Positions 1-7,271 of a stretch of 16,055 nucleotides of DNA are shown piece after piece. Under the pieces are notes generated by a model. The model made no database searches, had not been told where the DNA came from, and saw only the letters and a list, made by a program, of their open reading frames with translations. The translations under genes and the position numbers were made by a program. The DNA is from JAWXUU01 sp044426085 (GTDB lineage Bacteria > Bacillota > Clostridia > Christensenellales > CAMQZB01): the NCBI GenBank assembly GCA_044426085.1, contig JAWXUU010000025.1:1-16055 (forward strand), written 5' to 3'. Within the stretch, counting starts at the first letter, position 1. Every line of letters begins with the position of its first letter.

Positions 1-38
1 TCAATGTTCACTTTGTTGCTGCCGTTGACAGCTTATTT

Positions 39-68
39 ATATTACCACATCCCCTTTCTCTTTGTCAA
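39..68 (-). promoter_or_regulatory. Second leftward promoter, likely rRNA-operon type
   Basis: Read on the minus strand: TTGACA (68-63), 18-bp spacer, TAATAT (44-39). The leader after it contains GCTG and CAGC arms of a small hairpin and ends the window with GTGAACATTGA, which resembles the anti-termination leader before 16S rRNA in Bacillota. The downstream gene lies off the window, so the rRNA assignment is inference. Confidence 0.55.
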
Positions 69-185
69 GCGTTTTTTAAAAGTTTTTTAAGTTTTTTTCA
101 AAATCTTTTTTCTTTCAAAATTCAGTGCTTTTCAAGAGCGGTTTTGCTTTGTAATAAGTGTGCCTGTTTGATGGGCACGAGTGAT

Positions 186-214
186 ATAATATACTATTTC
201 AAACTATTTGTCAA
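186..214 (-). promoter_or_regulatory. Consensus sigma-A promoter (upstream of a tandem pair)
   Basis: Read on the minus strand: TTGACA (214-209), 17-bp spacer, TATTAT (191-186). It fires leftwards, away from the lipoprotein gene, into about 180 nt of gene-free leader that contains the second promoter. Tandem strong promoters before a long leader are typical of rRNA operons. Confidence 0.7.
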
Positions 215-333
215 CGGTTTTTCACATCTTTTTAGTATTTAATTTCGTACACGGCTGTTTTTTTTGTTTTTGGCCAAAAGAGGGGTGGGGGTAGCGATGG
301 TTAATGGATACAAAATTCTGCACGGGTATTTAA

Positions 334-398
334 GTGAAAAGTGAAAAGTGAAAAGTGAAAAGTGTGGTAAGCACGTCGCTTCGCTCGTGCACTCAATT
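334..398 (+). repeat. Dispersed GTGGTAA hairpin repeat, copy a
   Basis: Four tandem 7-bp units GTGAAAA (334-361) lead into the core GTGGTAAGCACG, a short hairpin with GCACG and CGTGC arms, then ACTCAATT. The same core occurs at 465-534 (opposite strand), 6785-6852 and 14557-14630. Confidence 0.75.
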
Positions 399-440
399 TT
401 TAAGCCTTTTTACATTATGAGATTGTGTAAGGTTTAAGCG

Positions 441-460
441 TTTGGTTACGTGTAGCCAAA
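441..460. repeat. Small inverted repeat between repeat copies a and d
   Basis: TTTGGTTAC and GTAGCCAAA can pair over nine positions (one G-T) around a two-base centre. It lies near the midpoint of the opposed repeat copies, so the 334-534 segment as a whole is roughly palindromic. Confidence 0.5.
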
Positions 461-464
461 ATAT

Positions 465-534
465 AATTGAAATGCATGTAGCGATAGCGGAATGCTTTAC
501 CACAATTTTCACTTTTCACTTTTCACTTTTCACT
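465..534 (-). repeat. Dispersed GTGGTAA hairpin repeat, copy d
   Basis: On the minus strand this reads GTGAAAA units, then GTGGTAAAGCAT, a loop region, ATGC and TTTCAATT. It mirrors copy a: the outer pairs are GCAT/ATGC here and GCAC/GTGC elsewhere, a compensatory change. It lies just downstream of the lipoprotein gene and may act in mRNA 3' end formation. Confidence 0.75.
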
Positions 535-581
535 TATTCAATTGGTGCAGAAATTCACACCCACTAAACCCCGACTACCGC

Positions 582-1829
582 TCACCCATAAATCTCCTTC
601 AATTCCTTCGAGCTCGCCAGCTTAATATTCGTCACCACTCCGTCTTCTTCTGCGCCTACAATTTTTCTTGCTAGCACTTCGAATTCTTCTAGCGTCATAT
701 CGCATGGTTTCAGACCTACGAAGGTGTTATCTGACAGGTCGAGGGTGAATCCCGCATCAACTGTGCCCGCTGTTGCTTCCACAAGGTTATATTCGGGATA
801 GCTTGAAATCACGTTGTTATTCACTTCCACCATGTCGGCAAGGTTTTCCGAAAAGCCGAACTGAATGAACCCCGAATCCGCAAGGGTGTTATTTTCCACT
901 GTTATTTTCTGACTGCCTGCAAATCGCATTGCAAACCCGCATGTTTGGAAACTGCATGAAATTATCTCGGTTTTGGAAACGTATGGCATGAACATGATTG
1001 CATAATCAAGATTTTCGAAAGTGCAAGATGTTATTTCAATATCTTCGCCAGCTGTTTTGCTTGAGGATGGGATTGCGTATATCCCGATTGTTATTCCATC
1101 TTGATTCCATGCGGGAACTTCTCCGCCAGAATATTCACCCACGAATGTGCAGTTTGTGATGAAAACATCGTCGGCATCGTTTCCTATATATATACCCGCA
1201 AATTGGTCGAGCGATGTGCCCGCCCCAACATTGAATGTGAACCCGTCGATTTCAATATCTTCCACGCCGTCGTCAAGGGCGGGATACCCAATCACGAATG
1301 CGCCCGTGATCACCGCGTTTTGACCCTTTATTATCACTGATTTAGTGATGTTCACATATTCGTCATATTCCCCTTCTTCCACGATAATAACGCTGTCTTC
1401 ACCCGCGTAGGCAATGGCTTCTGTTATCGTTGCGAAAAATTGCGTGCCGTATCCCGACTGCTCTTTTGAATAACTTGAATTCACGCGCAGAAAGTTGTCG
1501 CTTACCACAACGTCGCAAATCGCCGTTATATCACCGCTTGAATTCGTCGCATAAACCTTGCAAGAGCCCGTGTCTTTTGCCGTTATTGTGCCGTGGGAAA
1601 CCGTTGCGACATCTTCGTTTGTGCTCGTCCATTTCACGCTGACACTGTCGGCATCTGTGGGGTACACTTCGGCATAAATAGTGTGCGTTTCGCCTTCCGC
1701 AAGCTCAATTTGTGTTTGCGAAAGCGTTATTGTTTCGGCATTAACCTTGACCGCGCTGTTGCAACCGCAAAGGGAAAGTGACAAAATTGCACATACCAAT
1801 ATCATCGAGAGCATTCTTTTTGTTTTCAT
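582..1829 (-). CDS. Surface lipoprotein with Big_2 domain and right-handed beta-helix
   Basis: 415 residues, probably anchored on the outer face of the membrane. Residues 1-22 are a lipoprotein signal peptide (basic MKTKR, hydrophobic core, lipobox LCGC with Cys23 as lipidation site). Residues about 32-111 form a bacterial Ig-like (Big_2) domain, seen in the TITLSQTQIEL start and the WTSTNEDVATV motif. From about 125 to 370 are repeated short strands with Asn and Ile/Val ladders (for example INGFTF-like EIDGFTFN, FITNCTF, EITSCTF, VENNTL, VNNNVI), the pattern of pectate-lyase or NosD-type right-handed beta-helices. Such folds often bind or cleave polysaccharide, but I see no catalytic signature, so substrate and activity are unknown. 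The start is fixed by AGGAG eight bases before ATG. A 126-bp gap separates it from the MATE gene upstream; I see no consensus promoter there, so the two could be cotranscribed. Confidence 0.88.
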   Translation of the reverse strand: MKTKRMLSMILVCAILSLSLCGCNSAVKVNAETITLSQTQIELAEGETHTIYAEVYPTDADSVSVKWTSTNEDVATVSHGTITAKDTGSCKVYATNSSGDITAICDVVVSDNFLRVNSSYSKEQSGYGTQFFATITEAIAYAGEDSVIIVEEGEYDEYVNITKSVIIKGQNAVITGAFVIGYPALDDGVEDIEIDGFTFNVGAGTSLDQFAGIYIGNDADDVFITNCTFVGEYSGGEVPAWNQDGITIGIYAIPSSSKTAGEDIEITSCTFENLDYAIMFMPYVSKTEIISCSFQTCGFAMRFAGSQKITVENNTLADSGFIQFGFSENLADMVEVNNNVISSYPEYNLVEATAGTVDAGFTLDLSDNTFVGLKPCDMTLEEFEVLARKIVGAEEDGVVTNIKLASSKELKEIYG

Positions 1830-1955
1830 AATTTTCTCCTGTTTTTTATCTTTGCGATATTATTGCCCGCTTTTGCGAAGTTATACAACTTTTTGCAATA
1901 TTTATATTTTGCGAAGTTTCACAGTGTTGAAATTTGCCTTTACAAATCGCGAAAA

Positions 1956-3296
1956 CTATCGCAGTTTATTTTTCAAAAGGTGGCGCAAAAAGAAAATTGA
2001 AATAATCCCCGCAATGACATCGGCGGTGAAATGCGACACAATCATGCCTGCTTTTCCAAATTGCCACGCGAGAATTATTATGGTGGGCACAAAAATAACA
2101 CCTTGGCGAAGTGAGGCAATCACCGCGTTTGCGATTTTGCTGTTTACCCCTTGAAACGCCATGTTTATTATCACAAGGGTGAATGCAAACGTGGTGGAAA
2201 AGGCGGAAATTTGCAGTATTTTGCGAGCAATTTCGCCACTTTGCGAATTACCCATGCAAAAAATTGTCGCGATTTTATCCGCAAAAACAAATTGCACACC
2301 GCCCACCACAACCGAAAGAATTATACCCATGGCGATAGTGCAAATAAGCGTTTTTCTTGCGAGCTGATTTTTGCCACCGCCAAAATGAAATGCGAGAATT
2401 GGTTGCATGCCCTGCCCAAGCCCCAAGCCAAAGGAAAAAAGCAACACGGAAACTTTCGAAGCAATCGTCGCACCCGCAAGCGTTTCGCCACCAAGCAAAC
2501 CGCAGATATAGTTGAGCGTTATCGCGGAAACACCGCACATAAGTTGGCGAAAAAAAGATGACGAGCCAAGAAGAATTATTTCAAACGTAGAAAAAATATC
2601 AAAAAAAGCCATGCTTGGGCGGAAAATATCCACCTTGAAACTTGAATAAACCACCATAAAACCCCCCGCCACAAGCTGAGCCACCGCCGTTGCAATCGCT
2701 ATGCCAACCGCGCCGCTTTGAAAAAAATACACTGCGACAAAATCAAAAATCCAATTGCAAGCAAGCCCCACCACGCTTGCAATCGCAACAATTTTAGCCT
2801 TGCCCACACCGCGAAGACAAGCGGAATAATAAAAATAAATATAAAAAAGCAACAGCGAAAAACCTGAAACCGCAAGGTATCCGCCATCGCCACCCGCATT
2901 TCCGCCACTGCAAAAGTTTACAATATCGCTTGCGAAAATCCCAACAACGCACCCAACCAAAACGCAAAACACACCGCCAGAAAAAAGTCCCGAGCAAAAA
3001 TATCCGCTGGCAATGCCCTTTTCGCCCTTGCCAAGGCTTGCGGAAATCTTGTTTGCCGACCCAAACGCAAAGGTCATCGCAATCCCAACCAAAACCGCAG
3101 TTGCAGGATAGCAAACACCACCGACCGCAGTTTTTCCCACCGCCGACAGAAAATATATGTCGCACACCGAATAAAGCGAAACCACCAACATGGAAAGAAT
3201 CGACGGCAACGCAAGACGCAACACATCCAAAACCACGTTTTCTCCACCAATTTTCAAACTTTTTTCTTTCGCCATTTTTCCACATTTTCTCCACAT
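1956..3296 (-). CDS. MATE family multidrug/metabolite exporter
   Basis: 446 residues, the usual MATE length, with about 12 hydrophobic segments in two similar halves. MATE proteins exchange Na+ or H+ for cationic drugs or metabolites across the plasma membrane. Family marks are the N-terminal LALPSILSMLVVSLYSVCDIYF stretch (helix 1, with the conserved Pro and the Asp of VCDIYF), SANKISASLGKGE after helix 2, the loop-proximal YYSACLRGVGKAK, and in the second half GLGLGQGMQPILAFHFGGG and NMAFQGVNS. Specificity cannot be read from the sequence. The start is uncertain: ATG at 3296 has GGAG only three bases away, while ATG at 3275 (MAKEKSLKIGG) gives the more typical family N-terminus but a weaker ribosome binding site. 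Several long frames on the other strand are shadows produced by its codon use. Confidence 0.93.
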   Translation of the reverse strand: MWRKCGKMAKEKSLKIGGENVVLDVLRLALPSILSMLVVSLYSVCDIYFLSAVGKTAVGGVCYPATAVLVGIAMTFAFGSANKISASLGKGEKGIASGYFCSGLFSGGVFCVLVGCVVGIFASDIVNFCSGGNAGGDGGYLAVSGFSLLLFYIYFYYSACLRGVGKAKIVAIASVVGLACNWIFDFVAVYFFQSGAVGIAIATAVAQLVAGGFMVVYSSFKVDIFRPSMAFFDIFSTFEIILLGSSSFFRQLMCGVSAITLNYICGLLGGETLAGATIASKVSVLLFSFGLGLGQGMQPILAFHFGGGKNQLARKTLICTIAMGIILSVVVGGVQFVFADKIATIFCMGNSQSGEIARKILQISAFSTTFAFTLVIINMAFQGVNSKIANAVIASLRQGVIFVPTIIILAWQFGKAGMIVSHFTADVIAGIISIFFLRHLLKNKLR

Positions 3297-3383
3297 TTGT
3301 GCATACTATATATATACGCACCTATTCTGCGTTTTTTTGAAGCTTTTTATGTGGTGAAAAATAAAGTTTTGGAATTAGAAATT

Positions 3384-3414
3384 AAAAATAAAAAACCGCA
3401 CTGTTGCGAGTGCG
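3384..3414 (-). terminator. Rho-independent terminator of the higA-like gene
   Basis: On the minus strand CGCACT and AGTGCG form a stem with a six-base loop, followed by GTTTTTTATTTTT. It begins about 18 bp after the stop codon at 3432. Confidence 0.8.
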
Positions 3415-3431
3415 ATTTTTCATGTTTTAAT

Positions 3432-3725
3432 TTATTGATCTATTGGAGTAACCGATAATGTCATACCAAGTGGCATGAGAATTTTCAAAAGAGTGTCCAC
3501 TTGCGGTGATGTTGAACCAGTTTCCAACCTTGCAATCACTGGTTGTTTTACGCCAGAAAGTTCTTCAAGTTGTTTTTGACTGATATTTTTGGATTTTCTC
3601 GCGTGAATTATTTGTTCAATCAACGCCACCCTGAAATTGCTTTCCGCTATTTCTTCTGGAGAAAAAACTTCCGTTTTAAAATCATTCCAACTTTCGCCAA
3701 TTGATTTATTATTTATATTATTCAT
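3432..3725 (-). CDS. higA: HigA-type XRE antitoxin, now without a functional toxin
   Basis: 97 residues. The C-terminal two thirds are an XRE/Cro helix-turn-helix: residues about 46-80 carry ISQKQLEELSGVKQPVIARL, followed by ETGSTSPQVDTLLKIL. The N-terminal FSPEEIAESNFRVALIEQII segment is typical of HigA proteins partnered with Gp49-like HigB toxins. HigA normally neutralises HigB and represses the shared promoter. I chose ATG at 3725 because GGAGG lies five bases before it; an in-frame ATG at 3737 overlaps that site. Immediately upstream is only a 31-codon stub of the toxin (3728-3823), so this is an orphan antitoxin that may remain as a self-regulated repressor or protect against related toxins. 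Confidence 0.85.
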   Translation of the reverse strand: MNNINNKSIGESWNDFKTEVFSPEEIAESNFRVALIEQIIHARKSKNISQKQLEELSGVKQPVIARLETGSTSPQVDTLLKILMPLGMTLSVTPIDQ

Positions 3726-3727
3726 CA

Positions 3728-3823
3728 CTACCTCCATTTTTTATTCTTTGCACTAAGCTGAGAAATATACTCCTTCACCGGCTGTTCGCCTCGCGAATCT
3801 TTGTAAGACAATATTGTATGCAT
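3728..3823 (-). pseudogene. higB: Truncated HigB/Gp49-like toxin (N-terminal stub)
   Basis: An open frame of 31 codons starting MHTILSYKDSRGEQPVKEY and ending in KNKKWR and TAG. YKD-x-RG-x-xPVKEYI matches the N-terminus of Gp49-like HigB toxins (PF05973; normally about 110-120 residues). The rest, including the catalytic C-terminal half, is missing, and the frame runs straight into the ribosome binding site of the antitoxin two bases before its ATG. The GAGG ribosome binding site six bases before the start and a perfect promoter (3840-3868) remain. This looks like a clean internal deletion of the toxin rather than slow decay. The peptide is too short for any RNase activity, though its translation may still drive coupled translation of the antitoxin. 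Confidence 0.75.
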
Positions 3824-3839
3824 ATAGTACCTCAATGCC

Positions 3840-3868
3840 ATTATATGCTATTTTTATCAAAATGTCAA
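3840..3868 (-). promoter_or_regulatory. Perfect consensus promoter of the higBA remnant
   Basis: On the minus strand TTGACA (3868-3863), 17 bp, TATAAT (3845-3840). Transcription would start about 10 bp before the GAGG site of the toxin stub. Confidence 0.85.
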
Positions 3869-3931
3869 TAACTTAAAAGTTATTATTTTATTTTTTATTG
3901 TTATCATTAATAAAAAATATTTGAAAAAGTA

Positions 3932-3960
3932 TTGCAAATTTATATAAAATGGTATATACT
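3932..3960 (+). promoter_or_regulatory. mazEF promoter
   Basis: TTGCAA (3932-3937), 17 bp, TATACT (3955-3960), with GGAGG at 3971-3975 close behind. The -10 box lies inside the operator palindrome at 3952-3970. Confidence 0.75.
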
Positions 3961-3970
3961 ATGTATATAC
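3952..3970. promoter_or_regulatory. Probable MazE/MazEF operator
   Basis: Two copies of the self-complementary octamer GTATATAC (3952-3959 and 3963-3970) are separated by TAT. The first covers the -10 box, the expected place for autorepression by MazE and the MazEF complex, as known for this family. Confidence 0.6.
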
Positions 3971-3981
3971 GGAGGTGCGAT

Positions 3982-4227
3982 ATGCAAACAGCAATTCAGA
4001 AATGGGGGAATAGTCACGGTATCAGAATTCCTAAGCACATAATCGACAATCTTGCTTTAAGTGAAAATGAAAAAGTGGATATTGGGATTTTGGATGACAA
4101 AATAGTGATAAGCAAAATAGCCAAGCCGAGCAGAAAGAATATCTCGGAGTTATTTGCAGATTATCATGAAGAGTATACCGCAAAAGAGTGTGATTGGGGA
4201 AGTCCAGCAGGAGAAGAGATATGGTGA
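3982..4227 (+). CDS. mazE: MazE antitoxin (AbrB-like)
   Basis: 81 residues. The N-terminal half (MQTAIQKWGNSHGIRIPKHI, then LALSENEKVDIGILDDKIVI) is the swapped-hairpin SpoVT/AbrB DNA-binding fold of MazE; the C-terminal part (about 50-81, ending SPAGEEIW) is the flexible acidic tail that wraps MazF. It neutralises the MazF ribonuclease and represses its own operon. Start chosen at 3982 because GGAGG (3971-3975) is correctly spaced; a longer in-frame extension to 3949 would run through the promoter and operator. Its TGA overlaps the start of mazF by 7 nt, so the pair is translationally coupled. Confidence 0.9.
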   Translation: MQTAIQKWGNSHGIRIPKHIIDNLALSENEKVDIGILDDKIVISKIAKPSRKNISELFADYHEEYTAKECDWGSPAGEEIW

Positions 4228-4550
4228 AACAAGGCGATATCATAAAAATCAATTTCAATCCTCAAAGCGGACACCAGCAAGCGGGATATAGACCTGCTGT
4301 TGTGATAAGCAATAGTGTGTTTAATCAGAAAACAAACTTGACAATAGCTTGTCCAATAACAAACACAAAAAGGGGGTTTCCATTGCACGTTGAACTTGAT
4401 GGGCGAACACAAACCACGGGCGTCATAATGTGCGAGCATATCAAGTCACTTGATTTGAACGCTAGGGAACATCGCTTTGTTGAAAAATTGCCAACCGATT
4501 TATTGCAAAAGGTTATAGATATAGTTTTTGCAGAAGTTGAAACAGAATAA
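4221..4550 (+). CDS. mazF: MazF/PemK endoribonuclease toxin
   Basis: 109 residues, usual MazF length. MazF cuts single-stranded mRNA at short sequence motifs and stops growth when MazE is lost. The N-terminal VKQGDIIKINFNPQSGHQQ and GYRPAVVIS blocks are the family signature; Arg24 (in YRP) and Thr47 (in CPITNT) fall where the catalytic Arg and Thr of Bacillus MazF lie. The C-terminal GVIMCEHIKSLD block is also conserved, so the toxin appears intact. ATG at 4221 is used because AGGAG lies at 4208-4212; an upstream in-frame start at 4194 would lie inside mazE. A terminator follows at 4553. Cleavage specificity cannot be predicted from sequence alone. Confidence 0.93.
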   Translation: MVKQGDIIKINFNPQSGHQQAGYRPAVVISNSVFNQKTNLTIACPITNTKRGFPLHVELDGRTQTTGVIMCEHIKSLDLNAREHRFVEKLPTDLLQKVIDIVFAEVETE

Positions 4551-4552
4551 AC

Positions 4553-4594
4553 AAAAGAGAAGCACTAACCACCAGATCAGAGCTTCTCTTTTTA
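4553..4594. terminator. Bidirectional terminator between mazF and ftsH
   Basis: AAAAGAGAAGC (4553-4563) pairs with GCTTCTCTTTT (4582-4592) over 11 bp around an 18-base loop, with T-rich DNA after it on the plus strand and TTTTGTTTATT on the minus strand. It directly follows mazF and lies about 55 bp beyond the ftsH stop, so it may serve both. Confidence 0.8.
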
Positions 4595-4648
4595 TATTTT
4601 GCATATTTATTTTTAATAATTTATTCTTAATAATTTATTCTTTATCGT

Positions 4649-6700
4649 TTATTCTTTATCGGATTTTTCTTCCGCTTCCGCATTTTCTTCAGTTTTCACT
4701 TCGCCGTTCACGCTTGTGATTTCTGCGCCTAGTTTTGCGATTGTTTCTTCGAAATCTTTGATTGTTTGTGGGTTTGCACTCACGCTTTCTTCCTCACTTT
4801 CCATTGGGAATTGTGGTGGGACTGGTTTGATTTCTTCTGTTGCGATATTATTTTTGATTTTCAATTCTTGATCTTGATAATATTTTGCAAATTCTTCGTA
4901 CGGTTTTTCAGCCATAAGCATTTGCACTTCTTCTTCAAAGATTGTTTCGCGTTCAATCAAAAGCTTAGCCATGTTGTTGAGCACATTTTTCTTTTCTGTG
5001 AGCGTATCAACCGCGATTTTATAGCAATCGTCAAGAATTTTTCTGATTTCGCCATCCACGATAGACGCGAGTGATTCAGAATATGAAGTTCTGTTTTGAT
5101 AATCTCTGCCAAGGAACACTTCTTGCGAACCGCCAAGGTTAATAAGCCCGACTTTTTCGCTCATACCCCATTCGCAAACCATTGCGTGGGCTGTTTCTGT
5201 TGCGTGTTGCAAATCACTGCTCGCGCCCGTGCAGATATCTTTGATGATAACTTGTTCTGCTGCTCTTCCGCCAAGCGTCATGATGATGCCCGCGAGAAGT
5301 TTAGATTTAGAAACGTGGCTATCGTCGCCATCAGGACGAGTCATTGTGTAGCCCGCCGCCATACCGCGCGGAATGATTGAAACTTCATGAACAGGATCGT
5401 TGCCTTCGATTGCCATCGCAAGAATAGCATGCCCCGCTTCGTGATACGCCGTGATACGCTTGTCGTATGCTGTGACGATTCTTGATTTCTTTTGTGGACC
5501 GATGAAAACTTTGTTGATTGCTTCGTTTACATCCGCCATAGTGATTGTTTTTTGATGTTTACGAGTTGCCAAGATTGCAGCTTCGTTGAGTAGGTTTGCG
5601 ATATCCGCACCCGTGCAACCTGAAGTTATTCTTGCAAGATGTTTGAAAGAAATATCATCAGAAAGCGGTTTGTTTCTCGCGTGAACCTTGAAAATAGCTT
5701 CTCTTCCGCGGACGTCAGGGCGATTGACAACGATTTGTCTATCGAATCTGCCTGGACGCATAAGCGCTGGGTCGAGAACATCAGAACGGTTTGTTGCCGC
5801 GATGATAACGATTTGCATGTTGTCGTTGAATCCGTCCATTTCAACCAAAAGTTGGTTGAGCGTTTGTTCACGTTCGTCGTTTCCGCCACCCATGCCGGCG
5901 CCACGTTGGCGACCTACTGCGTCAATCTCGTCGATAAACACAATACAAGGCATGTTCTTTTTCGCTTGGTCGAACAGTTCACGAACACGTTTTGCACCAA
6001 CACCGACATACATTTCCACGAAGTCAGAACCGGAAATTGAGAAAAACGGCACGTTTGCTTCACCCGCAACCGCCTTTGCAAACAGTGTTTTACCAGTTCC
6101 CGGAGGACCGACAAGCAAGACACCTTTTGGTATTTTCGCACCAAGACCAGAAAAGTCTTTCGGGCGTTTTAAAAATTCTACGATTTCTTTAAGTTCTTCT
6201 TTTTCTTCTTCCGCGCCCGCAACATCGGTGAATCTCACCTTGCTGTTTTCTTGCACTTTCGCGCGTGATTTGCCCATGCCCGCAGCACCGCCACCTTGAG
6301 TTGTTTTGAACATGAAATAAATCAAAACACCACCCATAACAAGCATGATAATCGTAGGCAACATGCTTGAAAGCCATGCGCCATCGTTAGGGTTGGAATA
6401 TTCAATATTCACGATATAATCGCCATTCACATCTTTGAAATCAGTATCAAAGAACAGCCTTGACGATATGACTGAGCTGTATGACGCAGTTGTGCCAGAA
6501 GCTGATGTGTAGCCATAGATGTCGTAGTCGCCATCAACATACACACTTACAATCTCGCCACTTTTCACAAGCTCAAGAAATTCCGTATATTCAAGCTCTG
6601 TCGAACTTGTGCCAAAAATCGAACCGCCGTATGAAGAGAACAGCATAACTGCCACCAAAATTATCAAGACGGTGAAATAAAATCCTTTATTATTTTTCAA
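4649..6700 (-). CDS. ftsH: ATP-dependent zinc metalloprotease FtsH
   Basis: 683 residues. FtsH is a hexameric membrane protease that unfolds and degrades misassembled membrane proteins and short-lived cytosolic regulators. Visible parts: membrane helix 1 (about 7-24), extracytoplasmic FtsH_ext domain (about 30-110), helix 2 (about 113-131), AAA+ module with Walker A GPPGTGKT (198-205), pore loop FVEMYVG (227-233), Walker B IVFIDEID (253-260) and second region of homology ending RPGRFDR (315-321), then the peptidase with HEAGH zinc motif (420-424) and third ligand Asp496 in GASSDLQHAT. The tail after about 620 is charged and probably disordered. The start codon is TTG, preceded by AGGGGG six bases away; a TTG start may keep expression low. 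It stands alone, without the hpt/tilS neighbours often seen in Bacillota. Confidence 0.98.
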   Translation of the reverse strand: MKNNKGFYFTVLIILVAVMLFSSYGGSIFGTSSTELEYTEFLELVKSGEIVSVYVDGDYDIYGYTSASGTTASYSSVISSRLFFDTDFKDVNGDYIVNIEYSNPNDGAWLSSMLPTIIMLVMGGVLIYFMFKTTQGGGAAGMGKSRAKVQENSKVRFTDVAGAEEEKEELKEIVEFLKRPKDFSGLGAKIPKGVLLVGPPGTGKTLFAKAVAGEANVPFFSISGSDFVEMYVGVGAKRVRELFDQAKKNMPCIVFIDEIDAVGRQRGAGMGGGNDEREQTLNQLLVEMDGFNDNMQIVIIAATNRSDVLDPALMRPGRFDRQIVVNRPDVRGREAIFKVHARNKPLSDDISFKHLARITSGCTGADIANLLNEAAILATRKHQKTITMADVNEAINKVFIGPQKKSRIVTAYDKRITAYHEAGHAILAMAIEGNDPVHEVSIIPRGMAAGYTMTRPDGDDSHVSKSKLLAGIIMTLGGRAAEQVIIKDICTGASSDLQHATETAHAMVCEWGMSEKVGLINLGGSQEVFLGRDYQNRTSYSESLASIVDGEIRKILDDCYKIAVDTLTEKKNVLNNMAKLLIERETIFEEEVQMLMAEKPYEEFAKYYQDQELKIKNNIATEEIKPVPPQFPMESEEESVSANPQTIKDFEETIAKLGAEITSVNGEVKTEENAEAEEKSDKE

Positions 6701-7024
6701 GAGAAACCCCCTATTGTTTGTTTTTAACTTGTTTTTTGCAATATTTTGAAGTGATTGGTTTTTGGGTATAGCTTTGTTTTTGTTAAATTAAAAATTGAAA
6801 ATTAAAAATTGAAAATTGTGGTAAGGCACTCGCTTTGCTCGTGCTTTCAATTATTTGATATTAACTATACTCGACTTTTAATACTTCTTTATATTTTACC
6901 ATTATTTTCTTGTTTTCGCAACAAAATTATAACACTTCGCTCAATATTATATTGCTCGCTATATTTTTATAACGACAAAATTTTACTTTATCAATATAAA
7001 CAGAAAATAAAAACCGCACTATTA
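6701..7024. other. AT-rich intergenic region upstream of ftsH
   Basis: No gene seen. It holds the dispersed repeat copy at 6785-6852 and AT-rich DNA. A weak ftsH promoter candidate on the minus strand (TTGCAA, 17 bp, AACAAT, ending near 6717) is possible but poor; TATAAT matches further upstream lack a good -35 box. The XRE gene end shows three in-frame stops in a row (TGA TAA TAG, 7027-7019). Confidence 0.5.
6785..6852 (+). repeat. Dispersed GTGGTAA hairpin repeat, copy b
   Basis: Alternating AAATTAAAAATTG and AAAATT units lead into GTGGTAAGGCAC, a hairpin with outer GCAC/GTGC and inner GC/GC pairs, and TTTCAATT. It has the same core as the copies at 334, 465 and 14557, here with a different A/T-rich prefix. 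Confidence 0.75.
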
Positions 7025-7234
7025 TCAATCTTTTATTCCCAAAATATAATCAGATGAAACATCCAAAACTTTGCAAAGTCTTGCAAGCGTATCGATTGCA
7101 GGAAACACATCGCACGTCATATATTTCGAAACCGTTTGAAAAGACACGCCAATTTGCAATGCAATTTCCTTTTGAGTTAATCCCGACAACTTGATTGATT
7201 CCCTTATTCTGCTTTGTATTTGCTTTAATTCCAT
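7025..7234 (-). CDS. Small XRE-family transcriptional regulator
   Basis: 69 residues, essentially a lone Cro/C1-type helix-turn-helix domain: GLTQKEIALQIGVSFQTVSKY (residues about 18-38) is the recognition bihelix, followed by PAIDTLARLCKVLDVSSDYILG, the usual end of clostridial minimal XRE proteins. It has no ligand or toxin-binding domain. ATG at 7234 is preceded by AGGAG at correct spacing. It is divergent from dnaE; two matching palindromes (7272-7290, 7302-7320) lie just upstream, consistent with autorepression. No partner gene is next to it, so its target beyond itself is unknown. Confidence 0.88.
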   Translation of the reverse strand: MELKQIQSRIRESIKLSGLTQKEIALQIGVSFQTVSKYMTCDVFPAIDTLARLCKVLDVSSDYILGIKD

Positions 7235-7264
7235 AATTCACTCCTGATTTTTACATTATTCACA

Positions 7265-7270
7265 ATTATA
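7265..7270 (-). promoter_or_regulatory. -10 box of the XRE gene
   Basis: TATAAT on the minus strand, about 30 bp before the start codon. No good -35 hexamer lies 17 bp upstream; the first operator occupies that spacer. Confidence 0.5.
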
Positions 7271-7271
7271 T

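Larger units (their letters stand above)
1..581. other. Gene-free left end: leftward promoters plus an inverted repeat pair
   Basis: No convincing coding region is present in these bases. They hold two consensus promoters reading left (39-68 and 186-214), a 12-bp palindrome TTTTGGCCAAAA at 268-279, and two opposed copies of a dispersed repeat (334-398 and 465-534) around a small hairpin (441-460). An open frame at 492-674 is only the low-complexity repeat run into the antisense of the lipoprotein gene end. Confidence 0.7.

Noticed and set aside
100..160. BoxA-like anti-termination element in the left leader
   Set aside because: CGCTCTTGAAAAGC on the minus strand is only a loose match, too weak to call as a feature.
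492..674. 60-residue plus-strand open frame
   Set aside because: It is made of the TTTTCAC repeat units and the antisense end of the lipoprotein gene.
1681..3340. Several plus-strand open frames of 60-157 residues opposite the MATE gene
   Set aside because: All are antisense shadows of a strongly supported membrane protein gene and lack ribosome binding sites and family features.
7005..7024. AGTGCGGTTTTTATTTT after the XRE gene (minus strand) as a terminator
   Set aside because: It matches the 3' half of the terminator at 3384-3414, but no complementary 5' arm is present, so a hairpin cannot form.
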